Positions 8,670 through 16,982 are shown, counted from the first letter of the stretch. The stretch: DNA of 22,882 nucleotides from Lachnospiraceae bacterium (GCA_014804185.1 JAAVAG010000135.1:1-22882), one strand, 5' to 3'. Numbers and translations are program-made. The notes: generated by a model from the letters alone, not told the origin.

Positions 8670-8699
8670 TCCGTTTCGCACTGGTTAAATTCCGTTCAA
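8670..8699 (+). promoter_or_regulatory. Candidate LytTR-type operator: direct repeats 21 bp apart
   Basis: Two 9-mers, TCCGTTTCG (8670-8678) and TCCGTTCAA (8691-8699), share TCCGTT and start exactly 21 bp apart, on the same helical face. LytTR regulators such as AgrA bind paired 9-bp direct repeats with an invariant GTT core and about this spacing. The pair lies between the divergent kinase and isomerase promoters, ending 14 bp before the plus-strand -35 box, and a LytTR regulator is encoded by the operon it precedes. Binding is inferred, not shown. Confidence 0.5.
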
Positions 8700-8713
8700 A
8701 AGCTTTCATACCA

Positions 8714-8743
8714 CTGTCAAAATGCCTTGCTTTATGCTACAAT
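8714..8743 (+). promoter_or_regulatory. Predicted promoter of the isomerase / MFS-GH2 / regulator operon
   Basis: An extended -10 (TGC before TACAAT, 8738-8743) has CTGTCA at 8714-8719 with an 18 bp spacer. The imperfect -35 next to a candidate upstream operator fits an activator-dependent promoter. The ribosome site AAGGAGG follows at about 8760-8766. Confidence 0.5.
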
Positions 8744-8772
8744 AGTCTGACAACGACATAAGGAGGCATAAA

Positions 8773-9699
8773 ATGAGCAGAACAGAACTTGCCATCAATA
8801 CGGATTTCAAAGACGAAAGCACCCAGCTGGAGTGCCTGAAAGACGATCTCGCCAAAATAGCGGGGGCCGGTTTCACACACATCCACTGGTGCCACGAGTG
8901 GGACGGGGACTACATTTATTCCCCATATGAGATGGATCAGATCAGAGAATGGATGGAAATTTATGGCCTGAAATCAAAGGGCCTGCACGCCACAAAGGGC
9001 TCCGCCAGAGATATAAATGTGCGGGAAAAACATTATCGGAAAGATTATACCTCCGACTGGGAATACAACCGCAGAGCCGGTGTGGATCTGATCAAAAACC
9101 GCGTGGATCTGGCGGCTGCTTTAGGAGCCGGGGAAATCGTGCTGCATCTGTATGTGCCGCACCGTACCATACGGCAGCAGCCTGAGGCAAAAGAAAATTT
9201 CTACACATGCGTATACAGATCCATGGATGAACTGATGCCGTATTGTATGCACAAGGGCGTAAAGATCTGCCTGGAAAATCTGTTTGACATGCCCGGCGAA
9301 GATATGCTGGAAGCATGGGACCTCCTGTTTGCCAGATATCCGGCCGAATTTCTGGGCCTGTGCTATGACACGGGACACGCAAACATGATCTGGCAGGATC
9401 GGTCGCCGGATGTGCTGCGCGCCTACAGCAGCCGGCTGTTCGCCGTCCATATGCACGACAACGACGGCAAAGGCGACCTTCATCAGATTCCCGGGGAAGG
9501 CTCCATTTGCTGGGAGCCGGTAACAAAATTGCTGGCCAGATCCGCTTATCAGGGGCCCCTCCTGCTGGAACTCTCCTATTATGGCGAAGATCCGGAACAA
9601 TTCCTGGAACAGGCATATGCGTCCGGCTGTCATCTGGACAGTTTATACCGGGCAGAAAAACAACGGATGTCACGCTCTGCGTGTCATCCTTATGTTTAA
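8773..9699 (+). CDS. Sugar phosphate isomerase/epimerase, xylose-isomerase-like TIM barrel
   Basis: This 308-residue protein belongs to the AP-endonuclease-2/xylose-isomerase-like TIM-barrel superfamily (COG1082), whose members use a divalent metal to isomerise or epimerise sugars or cyclitols. Probable metal ligands are E168 (ICLENL), D199 and H202 (CYDTGHAN), the HMHDNDGKGD histidines, and E266 (LLLELSYY). The length is normal for the family. ATG 8773 has a near-perfect AAGGAGG at 7 bp spacing. It is the first gene of the plus-strand operon, 57 bp before the MFS-GH2 fusion. From this context I infer that it converts a sugar released or imported by the fusion protein into an intermediate of central metabolism. 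Its exact substrate cannot be read from sequence. Confidence 0.88.
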   Translation: MSRTELAINTDFKDESTQLECLKDDLAKIAGAGFTHIHWCHEWDGDYIYSPYEMDQIREWMEIYGLKSKGLHATKGSARDINVREKHYRKDYTSDWEYNRRAGVDLIKNRVDLAAALGAGEIVLHLYVPHRTIRQQPEAKENFYTCVYRSMDELMPYCMHKGVKICLENLFDMPGEDMLEAWDLLFARYPAEFLGLCYDTGHANMIWQDRSPDVLRAYSSRLFAVHMHDNDGKGDLHQIPGEGSICWEPVTKLLARSAYQGPLLLELSYYGEDPEQFLEQAYASGCHLDSLYRAEKQRMSRSACHPYV

Positions 9700-9756
9700 G
9701 AAAACCCTTGATGAAACCGCCGGAGACGGCATCAAATTTACGGGCTGCAGAAAGGC

Positions 9757-12700
9757 ATGGTTATTATAATGAAAAAACGTCTTACAGGTAAATTCTGGAC
9801 CGCATTGGTTATTTTCAGTCTGATGGGGCAGGTCGCGTGGGTGGTAGAAAATATGTATCTCAACATATTTATCTACAAAATGTTCCATGCCTCCGCATCG
9901 GATATCTCTCTGATGGTGGGAGCCAGTTCTGTGGCCGCCACCGCTACCACCATACTGGTGGGGGCTTTTACGGATTATATCGGCAGGCGGAAAATTCTGA
10001 TCTGCGGCGGCTATATTGCCTGGGGCGTTTCCATCCTGGCTTTTTCCCTGATCCGGGTGGATGTGCTGACGCCCCTGACAGGAAGCGCCCTGCAGGCTTC
10101 CTCGCTGGGCGTCACGCTGGTGATCCTTTTGGACTGCGTCATGACCTTTCTCGGCTCCTCCGCCAACGACGCCAGCTTTAATGCATGGATGACTGACTGG
10201 GGCGACGGCAACAACCGCGGAAAAATCGAGGGAATCAACTCCATGATGCCGCTGATGGCCATCCTGGTAGTTTTCGGAGGCTTCTCCGCCTTTGACCTGG
10301 ACCAGGCGGACAGCTGGACGGCCATCTATCTGATTGTGGGCGCAGCCGTTCTGCTCATTGGCATATCCGGCATCTTTCTGATAGAAGAAAAAGAGACGGC
10401 AAAACCGGAAGAAAAGCGCAGCTACTGGAAAAATCTCGGTTACAGTTTCCGCTTGTCTGTCATAAAAGAAAACCCCATGCTGTATGCAGTCATCGGGGCC
10501 TTTGCCGTCTTCGGCATCTCCATCAACACATTCATGCCCTATTTGATTCTGTACTATGAAAAAACTCTGGGTATGGACAATTATGTGCTGATCCTGGCTC
10601 CCGCCATCGTGCTGGCCGCCGTCGCCACGGCATTTTACGGAAAGCTGTACGACCTGCTGGGATTTAAATCCTCCGTGGTTCCCGCTCTGCTGTTTCTGAT
10701 GGCAGGCTATGTCATGCTGTATACCGGAACCGGTACGGGAGTGGTCTTTATCGGCTCGCTCCTGATGATGATCGGCTACCTCACCGGTATGGCAGTTTTC
10801 GGCGCCATGATCCGGCAGTCCATCCCGGAAAACAAAGCCGGTCAGTTTCAGGGCATCCGTATCATCGGCCAGGTGCTTATACCGGGGATTGCGGGTCCGG
10901 CCATCGGGGCGGCTGTTCTGCAAAATGCCGAACAGATTGTCAATTCCGACGGAACCACCTCTTTCCTGCCCAATCAAAATATCTATCTGGCAGCACTGGC
11001 TGTGGCCGTCCTGCTGCTGTTTATTCTGTTTTTCATTTTCGGAAGCATGCGCCACAGCCATCACTCTCTGCTCAGCCAGGCCGGTGAAAAACTGCAAAGC
11101 AGAGCGGAGACGGAGATTCCCTGGAACCATTATCCCCGTCCGCAGATGCGCAGGCAGAATTTTTACAGCCTCAACGGAAACTGGCAGATGAACGGACAGG
11201 ATATTCTGATTCCTTTCCCTCCGCAGTCGCTTCTGTCCGGATATCAGGGACATGTGGGCGCTCATTCGGAGTACAGCAGAGTCTTTACTCTGCCCCTGGA
11301 GTTTTGCAGCTCCAGCGAACGGATTCTGCTGCATTTTGGAGCTGTTGACCAGATCGCGGAGGTGTCTGTAAACGGCTGCTCTCTGGGCAGACATGAGGGC
11401 GGCTACCTTCCCTTTACTTTTGATATCACAGATCATGTCACGGAGGGAGAAAACCGTCTGACCGTCCGGGTGACGGACACTCTGTCCGCCCGCTACCCCT
11501 ATGGAAAACAGAGAAAAGCCAGGGGCGGCATGTGGTATACACCGATCAGCGGCATCTGGCAGAGCGTGTGGCTGGAATGCGTTCCGCAGACCTATATTGA
11601 GAAACTGAAGATCCATGCGGATACCAAAAAAGTGCGGATCTGTGCGATTCCCGGTGGAGAAACAGTTTCCGACAAAGCAGTTTCTGACAAACCGTTTCCT
11701 CTCTCTGTCACTGTCACCCTCCACGACGGCAGTACCTACACCGCACAGAGCAGGGACAACACTCTGGAAATCGACCTTTCTCATATCATACTGGCGGACG
11801 GAAGTGCCTATCAGCCTGTGCTGTGGACCACGGAGACTCCTTTTCTGTACGAGTTTACGGCGACAATGGGACAGGACAATGTTTCCTCCTACTTCGGTCT
11901 CAGAACTGTTACCGCCGAAAATATCGACGGTCACCCAAGAGTCTGCCTCAACGGAAAACCGGTCTTTCTGCACGGTGTGCTGGATCAGGGATATTTCTGC
12001 GACGGCATATATCTCCCCGCCTGTGAGGAGGAATATGAGCGGGATATCCTGCGCATGAAAGATCTGGGCTTTAACATGCTGAGAAAACATATCAAGATCG
12101 AACCGGAGTGGTTTTACTATTACTGCGATCTGCATGGCATGCTGGTAATGCAGGATATGGTAAACAACGGCTCCTACTCCTGGCTCATGGACACCGCACT
12201 GCCCACGCTGGGTTTTTACAGAGGTAAGGGCGGCAGACTTCTGGGCAGCAGAAAGCGCAAGGATTTCTTTGTCAGCCACATGACGGATACCATTCTGCAC
12301 CTGCGCAATCACCCCTGCGTCGTCTCCTACACCATCTTCAACGAAGGCTGGGGACAATTTGACGGCAGCGCCATGTATGAACTGGCAAAGCAGCTTGACG
12401 GCACAAGACTCTACGACACCGCCTCCGGGTGGTTTCCGGGGGATACAAGCGACTTTGACAGCCAGCATATCTATTTTCACAGCCTGAAAACACCCTCGCG
12501 CAACGCCGCGCCCGTTCTGATCTCCGAATGCGGCGGATATTCTCTCGGCGTACCGGAACATATATACTCAAAGCATGCCCGGTATGGATACGGAGACTGC
12601 CTGAGCAGTGCGGAACTGACCCTGCGGATCAAAGAATTTTATGAAAAAACCGTCTTTCCCGCAGTGACAGACGGCGTGTGCGGCTGTATCTACACACAGC

Positions 12701-12846
12701 TTTCCGATGTGGAGGATGAAACCAACGGACTGTATACCTACGACAGAAAGGTCTGTAAAGCAGACCGCGGCACAATGCGCGAAATCGGAAAAATGCTTAC
12801 CGGAAACGAAACTCAGGAGAATTTGTATGCGGATTGCCATATGTGA
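9757..12846 (+). CDS. Fusion protein: MFS transporter + glycoside hydrolase family 2
   Basis: One uninterrupted frame of 1029 residues. Residues 1-430 form a 12-helix MFS transporter with the motif-A-like loop GAFTDYIGRRK between helices 2 and 3. With 12 helices the C-terminus should be cytosolic. After a short linker, residues 454-1029 form a GH2 enzyme: family-like N-terminus IPWNHYPRPQMRR...LNGNW, jelly-roll and Ig-like regions, then a TIM barrel. The likely acid/base is E863 (FNEGWGQF) and the likely nucleophile E924 (LISECGGYS), with the family-like SGWF and HIYF segments between them. I infer uptake of an intact glycoside and immediate hydrolysis on the cytosolic face. The start is ambiguous: ATG 9757 is only 1 bp from AAAGG, while ATG 9769 (MKKRLTG) is 13 bp from it. 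The 3' end overlaps the regulator gene by 20 bp. Confidence 0.88.
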   Translation: MVIIMKKRLTGKFWTALVIFSLMGQVAWVVENMYLNIFIYKMFHASASDISLMVGASSVAATATTILVGAFTDYIGRRKILICGGYIAWGVSILAFSLIRVDVLTPLTGSALQASSLGVTLVILLDCVMTFLGSSANDASFNAWMTDWGDGNNRGKIEGINSMMPLMAILVVFGGFSAFDLDQADSWTAIYLIVGAAVLLIGISGIFLIEEKETAKPEEKRSYWKNLGYSFRLSVIKENPMLYAVIGAFAVFGISINTFMPYLILYYEKTLGMDNYVLILAPAIVLAAVATAFYGKLYDLLGFKSSVVPALLFLMAGYVMLYTGTGTGVVFIGSLLMMIGYLTGMAVFGAMIRQSIPENKAGQFQGIRIIGQVLIPGIAGPAIGAAVLQNAEQIVNSDGTTSFLPNQNIYLAALAVAVLLLFILFFIFGSMRHSHHSLLSQAGEKLQSRAETEIPWNHYPRPQMRRQNFYSLNGNWQMNGQDILIPFPPQSLLSGYQGHVGAHSEYSRVFTLPLEFCSSSERILLHFGAVDQIAEVSVNGCSLGRHEGGYLPFTFDITDHVTEGENRLTVRVTDTLSARYPYGKQRKARGGMWYTPISGIWQSVWLECVPQTYIEKLKIHADTKKVRICAIPGGETVSDKAVSDKPFPLSVTVTLHDGSTYTAQSRDNTLEIDLSHIILADGSAYQPVLWTTETPFLYEFTATMGQDNVSSYFGLRTVTAENIDGHPRVCLNGKPVFLHGVLDQGYFCDGIYLPACEEEYERDILRMKDLGFNMLRKHIKIEPEWFYYYCDLHGMLVMQDMVNNGSYSWLMDTALPTLGFYRGKGGRLLGSRKRKDFFVSHMTDTILHLRNHPCVVSYTIFNEGWGQFDGSAMYELAKQLDGTRLYDTASGWFPGDTSDFDSQHIYFHSLKTPSRNAAPVLISECGGYSLGVPEHIYSKHARYGYGDCLSSAELTLRIKEFYEKTVFPAVTDGVCGCIYTQLSDVEDETNGLYTYDRKVCKADRGTMREIGKMLTGNETQENLYADCHM

Positions 12847-13525
12847 TGATGAACCCTTATACAGACAAATCCTTCGGGAGAAAATAGCAGAAGACAGTTT
12901 TGTCCACAATTATGACGCGGACATATCGGAATATTCGGACGGCCGGCAGCTGATCGAAGCCGTTGAAAACGGCGCAGCAGCTGATGTGTTTTTTCTGGAC
13001 ATTCAGACGCGGCAGGGCACGGACGACGGCATTCGGACAGGACGAAAGCTGCGGGAGCGCGGAGAAAACGGCCTCATCGTCTATGTCACAGGTTTTATCG
13101 ACTATGTTCAGACCGGTTATGAGGTCAGGGCATTCCGCTATCTGCTCAAAAACCAGATACCGGAAAAACTGCCCGGCGTCCTGGCCGATATCCGCCGGGA
13201 ACTTTCCGACACAGAATATACCTTTCAGGCGGGAGGCGAAACCCTGCGTGTAGACAGGCGCAGGATCCTGTATCTGGAGAGCAATATCAGGACTCTGCGC
13301 CTTGTAACCCTGGAAAATGAATATCGTTTCTATGACACTCTGGACCATGCAGAGGTGCAGCTCGGCGAACCGTTTCTGCGCTGTCACAGGAGTTTTCTTG
13401 TCAATAAAAGAATGATCCGGAAATATTCCGGCAGCCAGATCATACTGCCGGGGGAGATTGCCATCCCCATCAGCCGTTCCTATGCCAGACAGGTGAAACA
13501 GCGTCTGATGCTGGAAATGCGATGA
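12827..13525 (+). CDS. LytTR-family response regulator
   Basis: This 232-residue regulator has an N-terminal receiver domain with acidic pocket D7/D8 (ICDDEP), phospho-acceptor D58 (FFLDIQ), T88 (YVTGF) and K108 (YLLKN). The LytTR DNA-binding domain spans about 135-232 (LYLESNIRTLRLV, FLRCHRSFLVNKRMI). The start is fixed by the MRIAICDDEP opening and AGGAG about 8 bp upstream; the frame is open further upstream, but that part is antisense-like filler. It overlaps the MFS-GH2 gene by 20 bp, suggesting translational coupling, and is followed 26 bp later by the CAP-protein gene. The likely partner is the GHKL kinase at 7340-8545, and the likely target the repeat pair at 8670-8699. Because it lies inside the operon it would control, positive feedback is plausible. 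Confidence 0.92.
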   Translation: MRIAICDDEPLYRQILREKIAEDSFVHNYDADISEYSDGRQLIEAVENGAAADVFFLDIQTRQGTDDGIRTGRKLRERGENGLIVYVTGFIDYVQTGYEVRAFRYLLKNQIPEKLPGVLADIRRELSDTEYTFQAGGETLRVDRRRILYLESNIRTLRLVTLENEYRFYDTLDHAEVQLGEPFLRCHRSFLVNKRMIRKYSGSQIILPGEIAIPISRSYARQVKQRLMLEMR

Positions 13526-13551
13526 TTTTAGTTAAACAAGGAGGGATTTCA

Positions 13552-14358
13552 ATGAAATTCAAAAAAACAGCGGCCGCTTTTGCGGCTATGACGCTTGTAT
13601 CCTGCGGCAGTCTGCATGTTTCCGCAGCGGCGCCGGAGGGCGGCATCTTTGACGCCGACTATTATGCATCCGCCTATGCGGATCTCCAGGCGGTGTTCGG
13701 CAATGACAGAGACGCCCTTTACAATCACTATCTGCAGCATGGCATTGCGGAGGGCAGACAGGGCAGTCCCACTCTTGATGTGAGAGCATACCGGGCGCGC
13801 TACCAGGATCTGGAGGACGCTTTCGGCGACGACTGGGACGCCTATATTCAGCATTATGTCAATTGCGGAATCGCGGAAGGGCGCAGCGCGGCATACGATG
13901 AACAGCTTATTTCGGAACATACTGCCGCCGCGGAAAATCCGGATCAGATCATCGATATCTTTGGAGCGCAGTATATGGAAACACTTGCGCAGGATGCTTT
14001 CCGCGCCGTCAATCAGTACAGAGCCGCCCATGGCGCGGCAGAACTGGCCTGGAGTGATCCCATCTATGCGGCGGCAAAGATCCGCGCGGCAGAGATTACC
14101 ACCTGTTACGGACACAACCGGCCTGACGCCTCCGGTTTTTACACCGTGCTTCGGGAGAACGGCATTCCCTACAGGGCAGCGGCGGAAAACATTGCCTATG
14201 GCAATTTTCTCTACACCACGGGCGAGGGCGTGGCTCTCGGCTGGTATGAAAGCGAGGGGCACCGAAAGAATATGCTAAACGGCAGCTATACAAAAGCCGC
14301 CGTCGCATGCTACTACAATAATGGAATGTATTACTGGGTCAATCTGTTTACCGACTGA
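13552..14358 (+). CDS. Secreted CAP-domain (SCP/PR-1-like) protein with two N-terminal repeats
   Basis: This protein has 268 residues. ATG 13552 is preceded by AAGGAGGG at 6 bp. A signal sequence comes first (MKFKKTAAAFAAMTLV). It could be cleaved by signal peptidase I after about residue 26, but LVSC ending at C18 also fits a lipobox, so lipoprotein anchoring is possible. Residues 32-69 and 77-111 are two copies of a repeat with the pattern Y-x3-Y-x-DL-x-AFG, ending GIAEGR, common in clostridial surface proteins as far as I recall. Residues 145-268 form a CAP domain with the conserved residues H188 (CYGHNR), E212 (AENIAYG), and E233/H237 (WYESEGHRKNML). CAP proteins are extracellular, and their role in Firmicutes is mostly unknown. 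It is the last gene of the operon, before a hairpin terminator. Confidence 0.9.
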   Translation: MKFKKTAAAFAAMTLVSCGSLHVSAAAPEGGIFDADYYASAYADLQAVFGNDRDALYNHYLQHGIAEGRQGSPTLDVRAYRARYQDLEDAFGDDWDAYIQHYVNCGIAEGRSAAYDEQLISEHTAAAENPDQIIDIFGAQYMETLAQDAFRAVNQYRAAHGAAELAWSDPIYAAAKIRAAEITTCYGHNRPDASGFYTVLRENGIPYRAAAENIAYGNFLYTTGEGVALGWYESEGHRKNMLNGSYTKAAVACYYNNGMYYWVNLFTD

Positions 14359-14378
14359 CTTCTTTCCGACTCTTTCCG

Positions 14379-14414
14379 ATCCGCGGTCAGGTATGCGCCT
14401 GACTGCGGATTTTT
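14379..14414 (+). terminator. Rho-independent terminator of the sugar operon
   Basis: ATCCGCGGTCAGG pairs with CCTGACTGCGGAT (one mismatch, 6-base loop) and runs into TTTTT. The stem contains the stop codon of the convergent membrane-protein gene (TGA, complement of 14387-14389). On the minus strand no T-run follows, so it probably works mainly for the plus-strand operon. Confidence 0.8.
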
Positions 14415-15406
14415 CCCACAATGTATATTATGATCAATGCGATACAGCCGATCACGGCGCTGGCGCCAGTCGCCAGGGGATAAGACGACAGCGACATCTG
14501 AAAGATAATCAGATTCACAAATGTCATGGCAAGGGTAAAAAGCGGAAGCCCCAACACAAAGGCAAGACCGCTCCATCTGATCTTTTCCTCCCCGTACACC
14601 GCGGCAAACCATATTTCCACCAGACACTGCAGCCATGCAAAGCACGCCCACACCTGCAGATATTGTCCGGCATACGCAAATGTCGTCTCCGGAAACCCCG
14701 TCCATTGCCCCAGCAGCCAGCTGCGCAGAAGATCTGTGATATGTTCCGCACCGGAACCGGCCTGCGGCGCTCCACCCAACAGAAAAGAAATCAGAATCAA
14801 CAGAACCAGCGACCATACCGCCAAAACTCCCGCCGTAACAAAAAATTTGATCTTTGAGGGACGCAGCGTTCCGCTTCGGACAAGGAGAAAAAGAAGCAGC
14901 AGCAGCCACGGCCACAGCCACGAAACGGACAGTTTTTCCTTTATGTTTACAGCCATTAAATAACTTACGAGGACATAAGAACCATACCGTGCCATAATCG
15001 TTTGTGTAATCGTATGAAAAATACTTAATCCTGACAGGCACCATATCCCCCACATAATCACATCCCGCACACGGATGCGCATGGGATCAATCTTCCGCAT
15101 CACAGTCAGCACGATCACGGGAAGAAGCCCCACGCACCATACGCCAACGGTTTTTGCGGCAGAAGTCAGCAGGGATACAATGTCCGTCATCGGCAGCTGC
15201 GGATACATCATATACCGATAGATCAGGGAAAATATATTGATCAGCATATTGAGTACATTCACTGCCGGAAGCATGCACAGCAGCACGATAAATGCTGCGC
15301 TGACCCTGCCGTTCTTTTGTACATTCCCCTGCGCGCCTTTTTGCATGTTCTCCTGTATGTTCTTTTGTGCGTTTTCCTGTATGCTCATCTGCACTTCGTT
15401 TGTCAT
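14387..15406 (-). CDS. Polytopic membrane protein of unknown function
   Basis: This protein has 339 residues and about eight to nine hydrophobic helices, starting at AAFIVLLCMLPAVNVL and ending with AVIGCIALIIIYIVGKI. I do not recognise the family. The N-terminal 33 residues are hydrophilic and built from degenerate short repeats (IQENAQKN, IQENMQKG, AQGNVQKN). GGGGAGG lies about 8 bp before ATG 15406. The gene begins 24 bp after the glpK stop codon on the same strand, so the two are probably co-transcribed. That does not prove a glycerol role: there is no aquaporin GlpF signature (NPA), and no transporter motif is evident. Confidence 0.8.
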   Translation of the reverse strand: MTNEVQMSIQENAQKNIQENMQKGAQGNVQKNGRVSAAFIVLLCMLPAVNVLNMLINIFSLIYRYMMYPQLPMTDIVSLLTSAAKTVGVWCVGLLPVIVLTVMRKIDPMRIRVRDVIMWGIWCLSGLSIFHTITQTIMARYGSYVLVSYLMAVNIKEKLSVSWLWPWLLLLLFLLVRSGTLRPSKIKFFVTAGVLAVWSLVLLILISFLLGGAPQAGSGAEHITDLLRSWLLGQWTGFPETTFAYAGQYLQVWACFAWLQCLVEIWFAAVYGEEKIRWSGLAFVLGLPLFTLAMTFVNLIIFQMSLSSYPLATGASAVIGCIALIIIYIVGKIRSQAHT

Positions 15407-15430
15407 TCCCGACAGCCTCCCCTTGGTCTT

Positions 15431-16927
15431 CTATTCGTCCTCAGCCCAGGCCAGTGCGCATCTTACCGCCCTTTTCCACCCTTTCAGCAGCTTTTGTGCA
15501 TGCCCCTCTTCCATCCGCGGCGCAAAGGATGCTCCCAGCATCCAGTTCTCCCGGATTTCATTCCGATCCTGCCAGTATCCCACCGCCAGTCCCGCCAGAT
15601 AAGCCGCCCCCAGGGCGGTAGTCTCAATGCATTCCGGACGATGCACCTGTGTCTGCAGTATATCCGCCTGGAACTGCATCAGGAAATCGTTGGCGCTGGC
15701 GCCCCCGTCCACTTTCAGACTCCTTAAACGGATCCCGGCGTCCTGTTCCATGGCCGCAAGCACATCCGCAGTCTGATAGGCGATAGATTCCAGGGTGGCA
15801 CGGATAAAATGCTCCTTGCCGCAGCCTCTGGTCAGCCCTACAACGGTGCCTCTGGCATATTGATTCCAGTACGGCGCTCCCATTCCCGCAAAGGCAGGCA
15901 CCACATAGACCCCCTCTGTATCCGGCACGCGCGCGGCATACTCCCCTGACTGGGGCGCATCCTTGATCATCCGCATCCCGTCCCTCAGCCACTGGACGGC
16001 AGCCCCTGCCACAAACACGCTTCCCTCCAGGGCATATTCCACCTCTTCCCCCACACCGGCGGCAATGGTGGTAATCAGTCCGTTTTGGGAAGCGATCGCC
16101 TTATTCCCTGTATTCATCAGCAGAAAGCATCCCGTCCCATATGTATTTTTCACCTCTCCCTGTTCAAAACAGCATTGCCCGAACAGAGCGCACTGCTGGT
16201 CTCCCGCCGCTCCTGCGATGGGAATCTCCCCACCCAGGATGCTGCTGTCCGTATATCCATAGACGCAGCTGGAGGGCCTGACCTCCGGAAGCATGCTCTC
16301 CGGAATCCCAAATCGTTCCAGGATTCTTTCGTCCCAGCACAGGCGGTGAATATCATACAACATTGTCCGGGACGCATTGGTATAATCCGTCACATGAACT
16401 CTGCCCTTTGTGAGCATCCAGATCAGCCATGTGTCCACTGTGCCGAACAGCAGTCTGCCCGCTTTTGCATCCTCTGCCGCGCCCGGCACATGTTCCAGTA
16501 TCCACGCTATCTTGGAAGCGCTGAAATAGGCGTCCGGCACCAGACCCGTCTTTTCCCGGATCACCTTGTCAAACCCGTCCTCCGACAGGGCGGCGATCAT
16601 GTCAGCGGTACGACGGCACTGCCAGACGATGGCATTGTACACCGGTTTTCCTGTCTCTTTGTTCCACACAATGGTCGTCTCCCGCTGATTGGTGATACCG
16701 ATCCCGGCAATCTGCTCCGGCTTTGCCCCCACAATGGCCATAGCCTCCATGGCCACCGACAGCTGGGAAGACCAGATCTCCATCGGATTATGCTCCACCC
16801 AGCCGGGCTGCGGGTAAATCTGTGTGAACTCTTTCTGCGCCATAGAGCAGATCTTTCCTTTTTTGTCAAACAATATACAACGGGAACTGGTGGTTCCCTG
16901 ATCCAATGCCATCACATATTTCTGCAT
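15431..16927 (-). CDS. glpK: Glycerol kinase
   Basis: Glycerol kinase makes sn-glycerol 3-phosphate from glycerol and ATP in the cytosol. The 498-residue length is normal. Family landmarks are intact: ALDQGTTSSR at the N-terminus, GWVEHNPMEIW, GITNQRETT, YFSASKIAWIL, IAGAAGDQQCALFGQ, KNTYGTGCFLLMNTG and LKVDGGASANDFLMQFQAD. GGAAGG lies 5 bp before ATG 16927. The segment before IPIAGAAGDQQ reads VYGYTDSSILGGE and lacks the histidine that HPr phosphorylates in enterococcal GlpK (SYHFYGSE, from memory), so control by PTS phosphorylation looks unlikely. No glpF or glpO/glpD is in the window. It is followed by a membrane-protein gene, and preceded 56 bp upstream by the reductase pseudogene. Confidence 0.97.
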   Translation of the reverse strand: MQKYVMALDQGTTSSRCILFDKKGKICSMAQKEFTQIYPQPGWVEHNPMEIWSSQLSVAMEAMAIVGAKPEQIAGIGITNQRETTIVWNKETGKPVYNAIVWQCRRTADMIAALSEDGFDKVIREKTGLVPDAYFSASKIAWILEHVPGAAEDAKAGRLLFGTVDTWLIWMLTKGRVHVTDYTNASRTMLYDIHRLCWDERILERFGIPESMLPEVRPSSCVYGYTDSSILGGEIPIAGAAGDQQCALFGQCCFEQGEVKNTYGTGCFLLMNTGNKAIASQNGLITTIAAGVGEEVEYALEGSVFVAGAAVQWLRDGMRMIKDAPQSGEYAARVPDTEGVYVVPAFAGMGAPYWNQYARGTVVGLTRGCGKEHFIRATLESIAYQTADVLAAMEQDAGIRLRSLKVDGGASANDFLMQFQADILQTQVHRPECIETTALGAAYLAGLAVGYWQDRNEIRENWMLGASFAPRMEEGHAQKLLKGWKRAVRCALAWAEDE

Positions 16928-16982
16928 GCTTTCCTTCCTTTCCTGCCTGTGGTTCTGTGTTTTTTACCATGATATGAAAAGA

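Noticed and set aside
9670..12561. A 963-codon open frame on the minus strand opposite the MFS-GH2 gene
   Set aside because: It is antisense to a clearly homologous protein, is Cys/His/Gln-rich in a shadow-like way, has no domain or ribosome site, and arises from the GC-rich codon bias of the real gene.
12707..12826. N-terminal extension of the LytTR regulator
   Set aside because: The regulator family begins MRIAICDDEP with its own AGGAG; the upstream codons overlap the GH2 gene in another frame.
14321..14857. 178-codon plus-strand frame overlapping the CAP gene end and the membrane-protein gene
   Set aside because: It crosses the terminator hairpin and is antisense to membrane helices; composition is not protein-like.
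16085..16972. 295-codon plus-strand frame opposite glpK
   Set aside because: It is a shadow of the highly conserved glycerol kinase; no recognisable protein.
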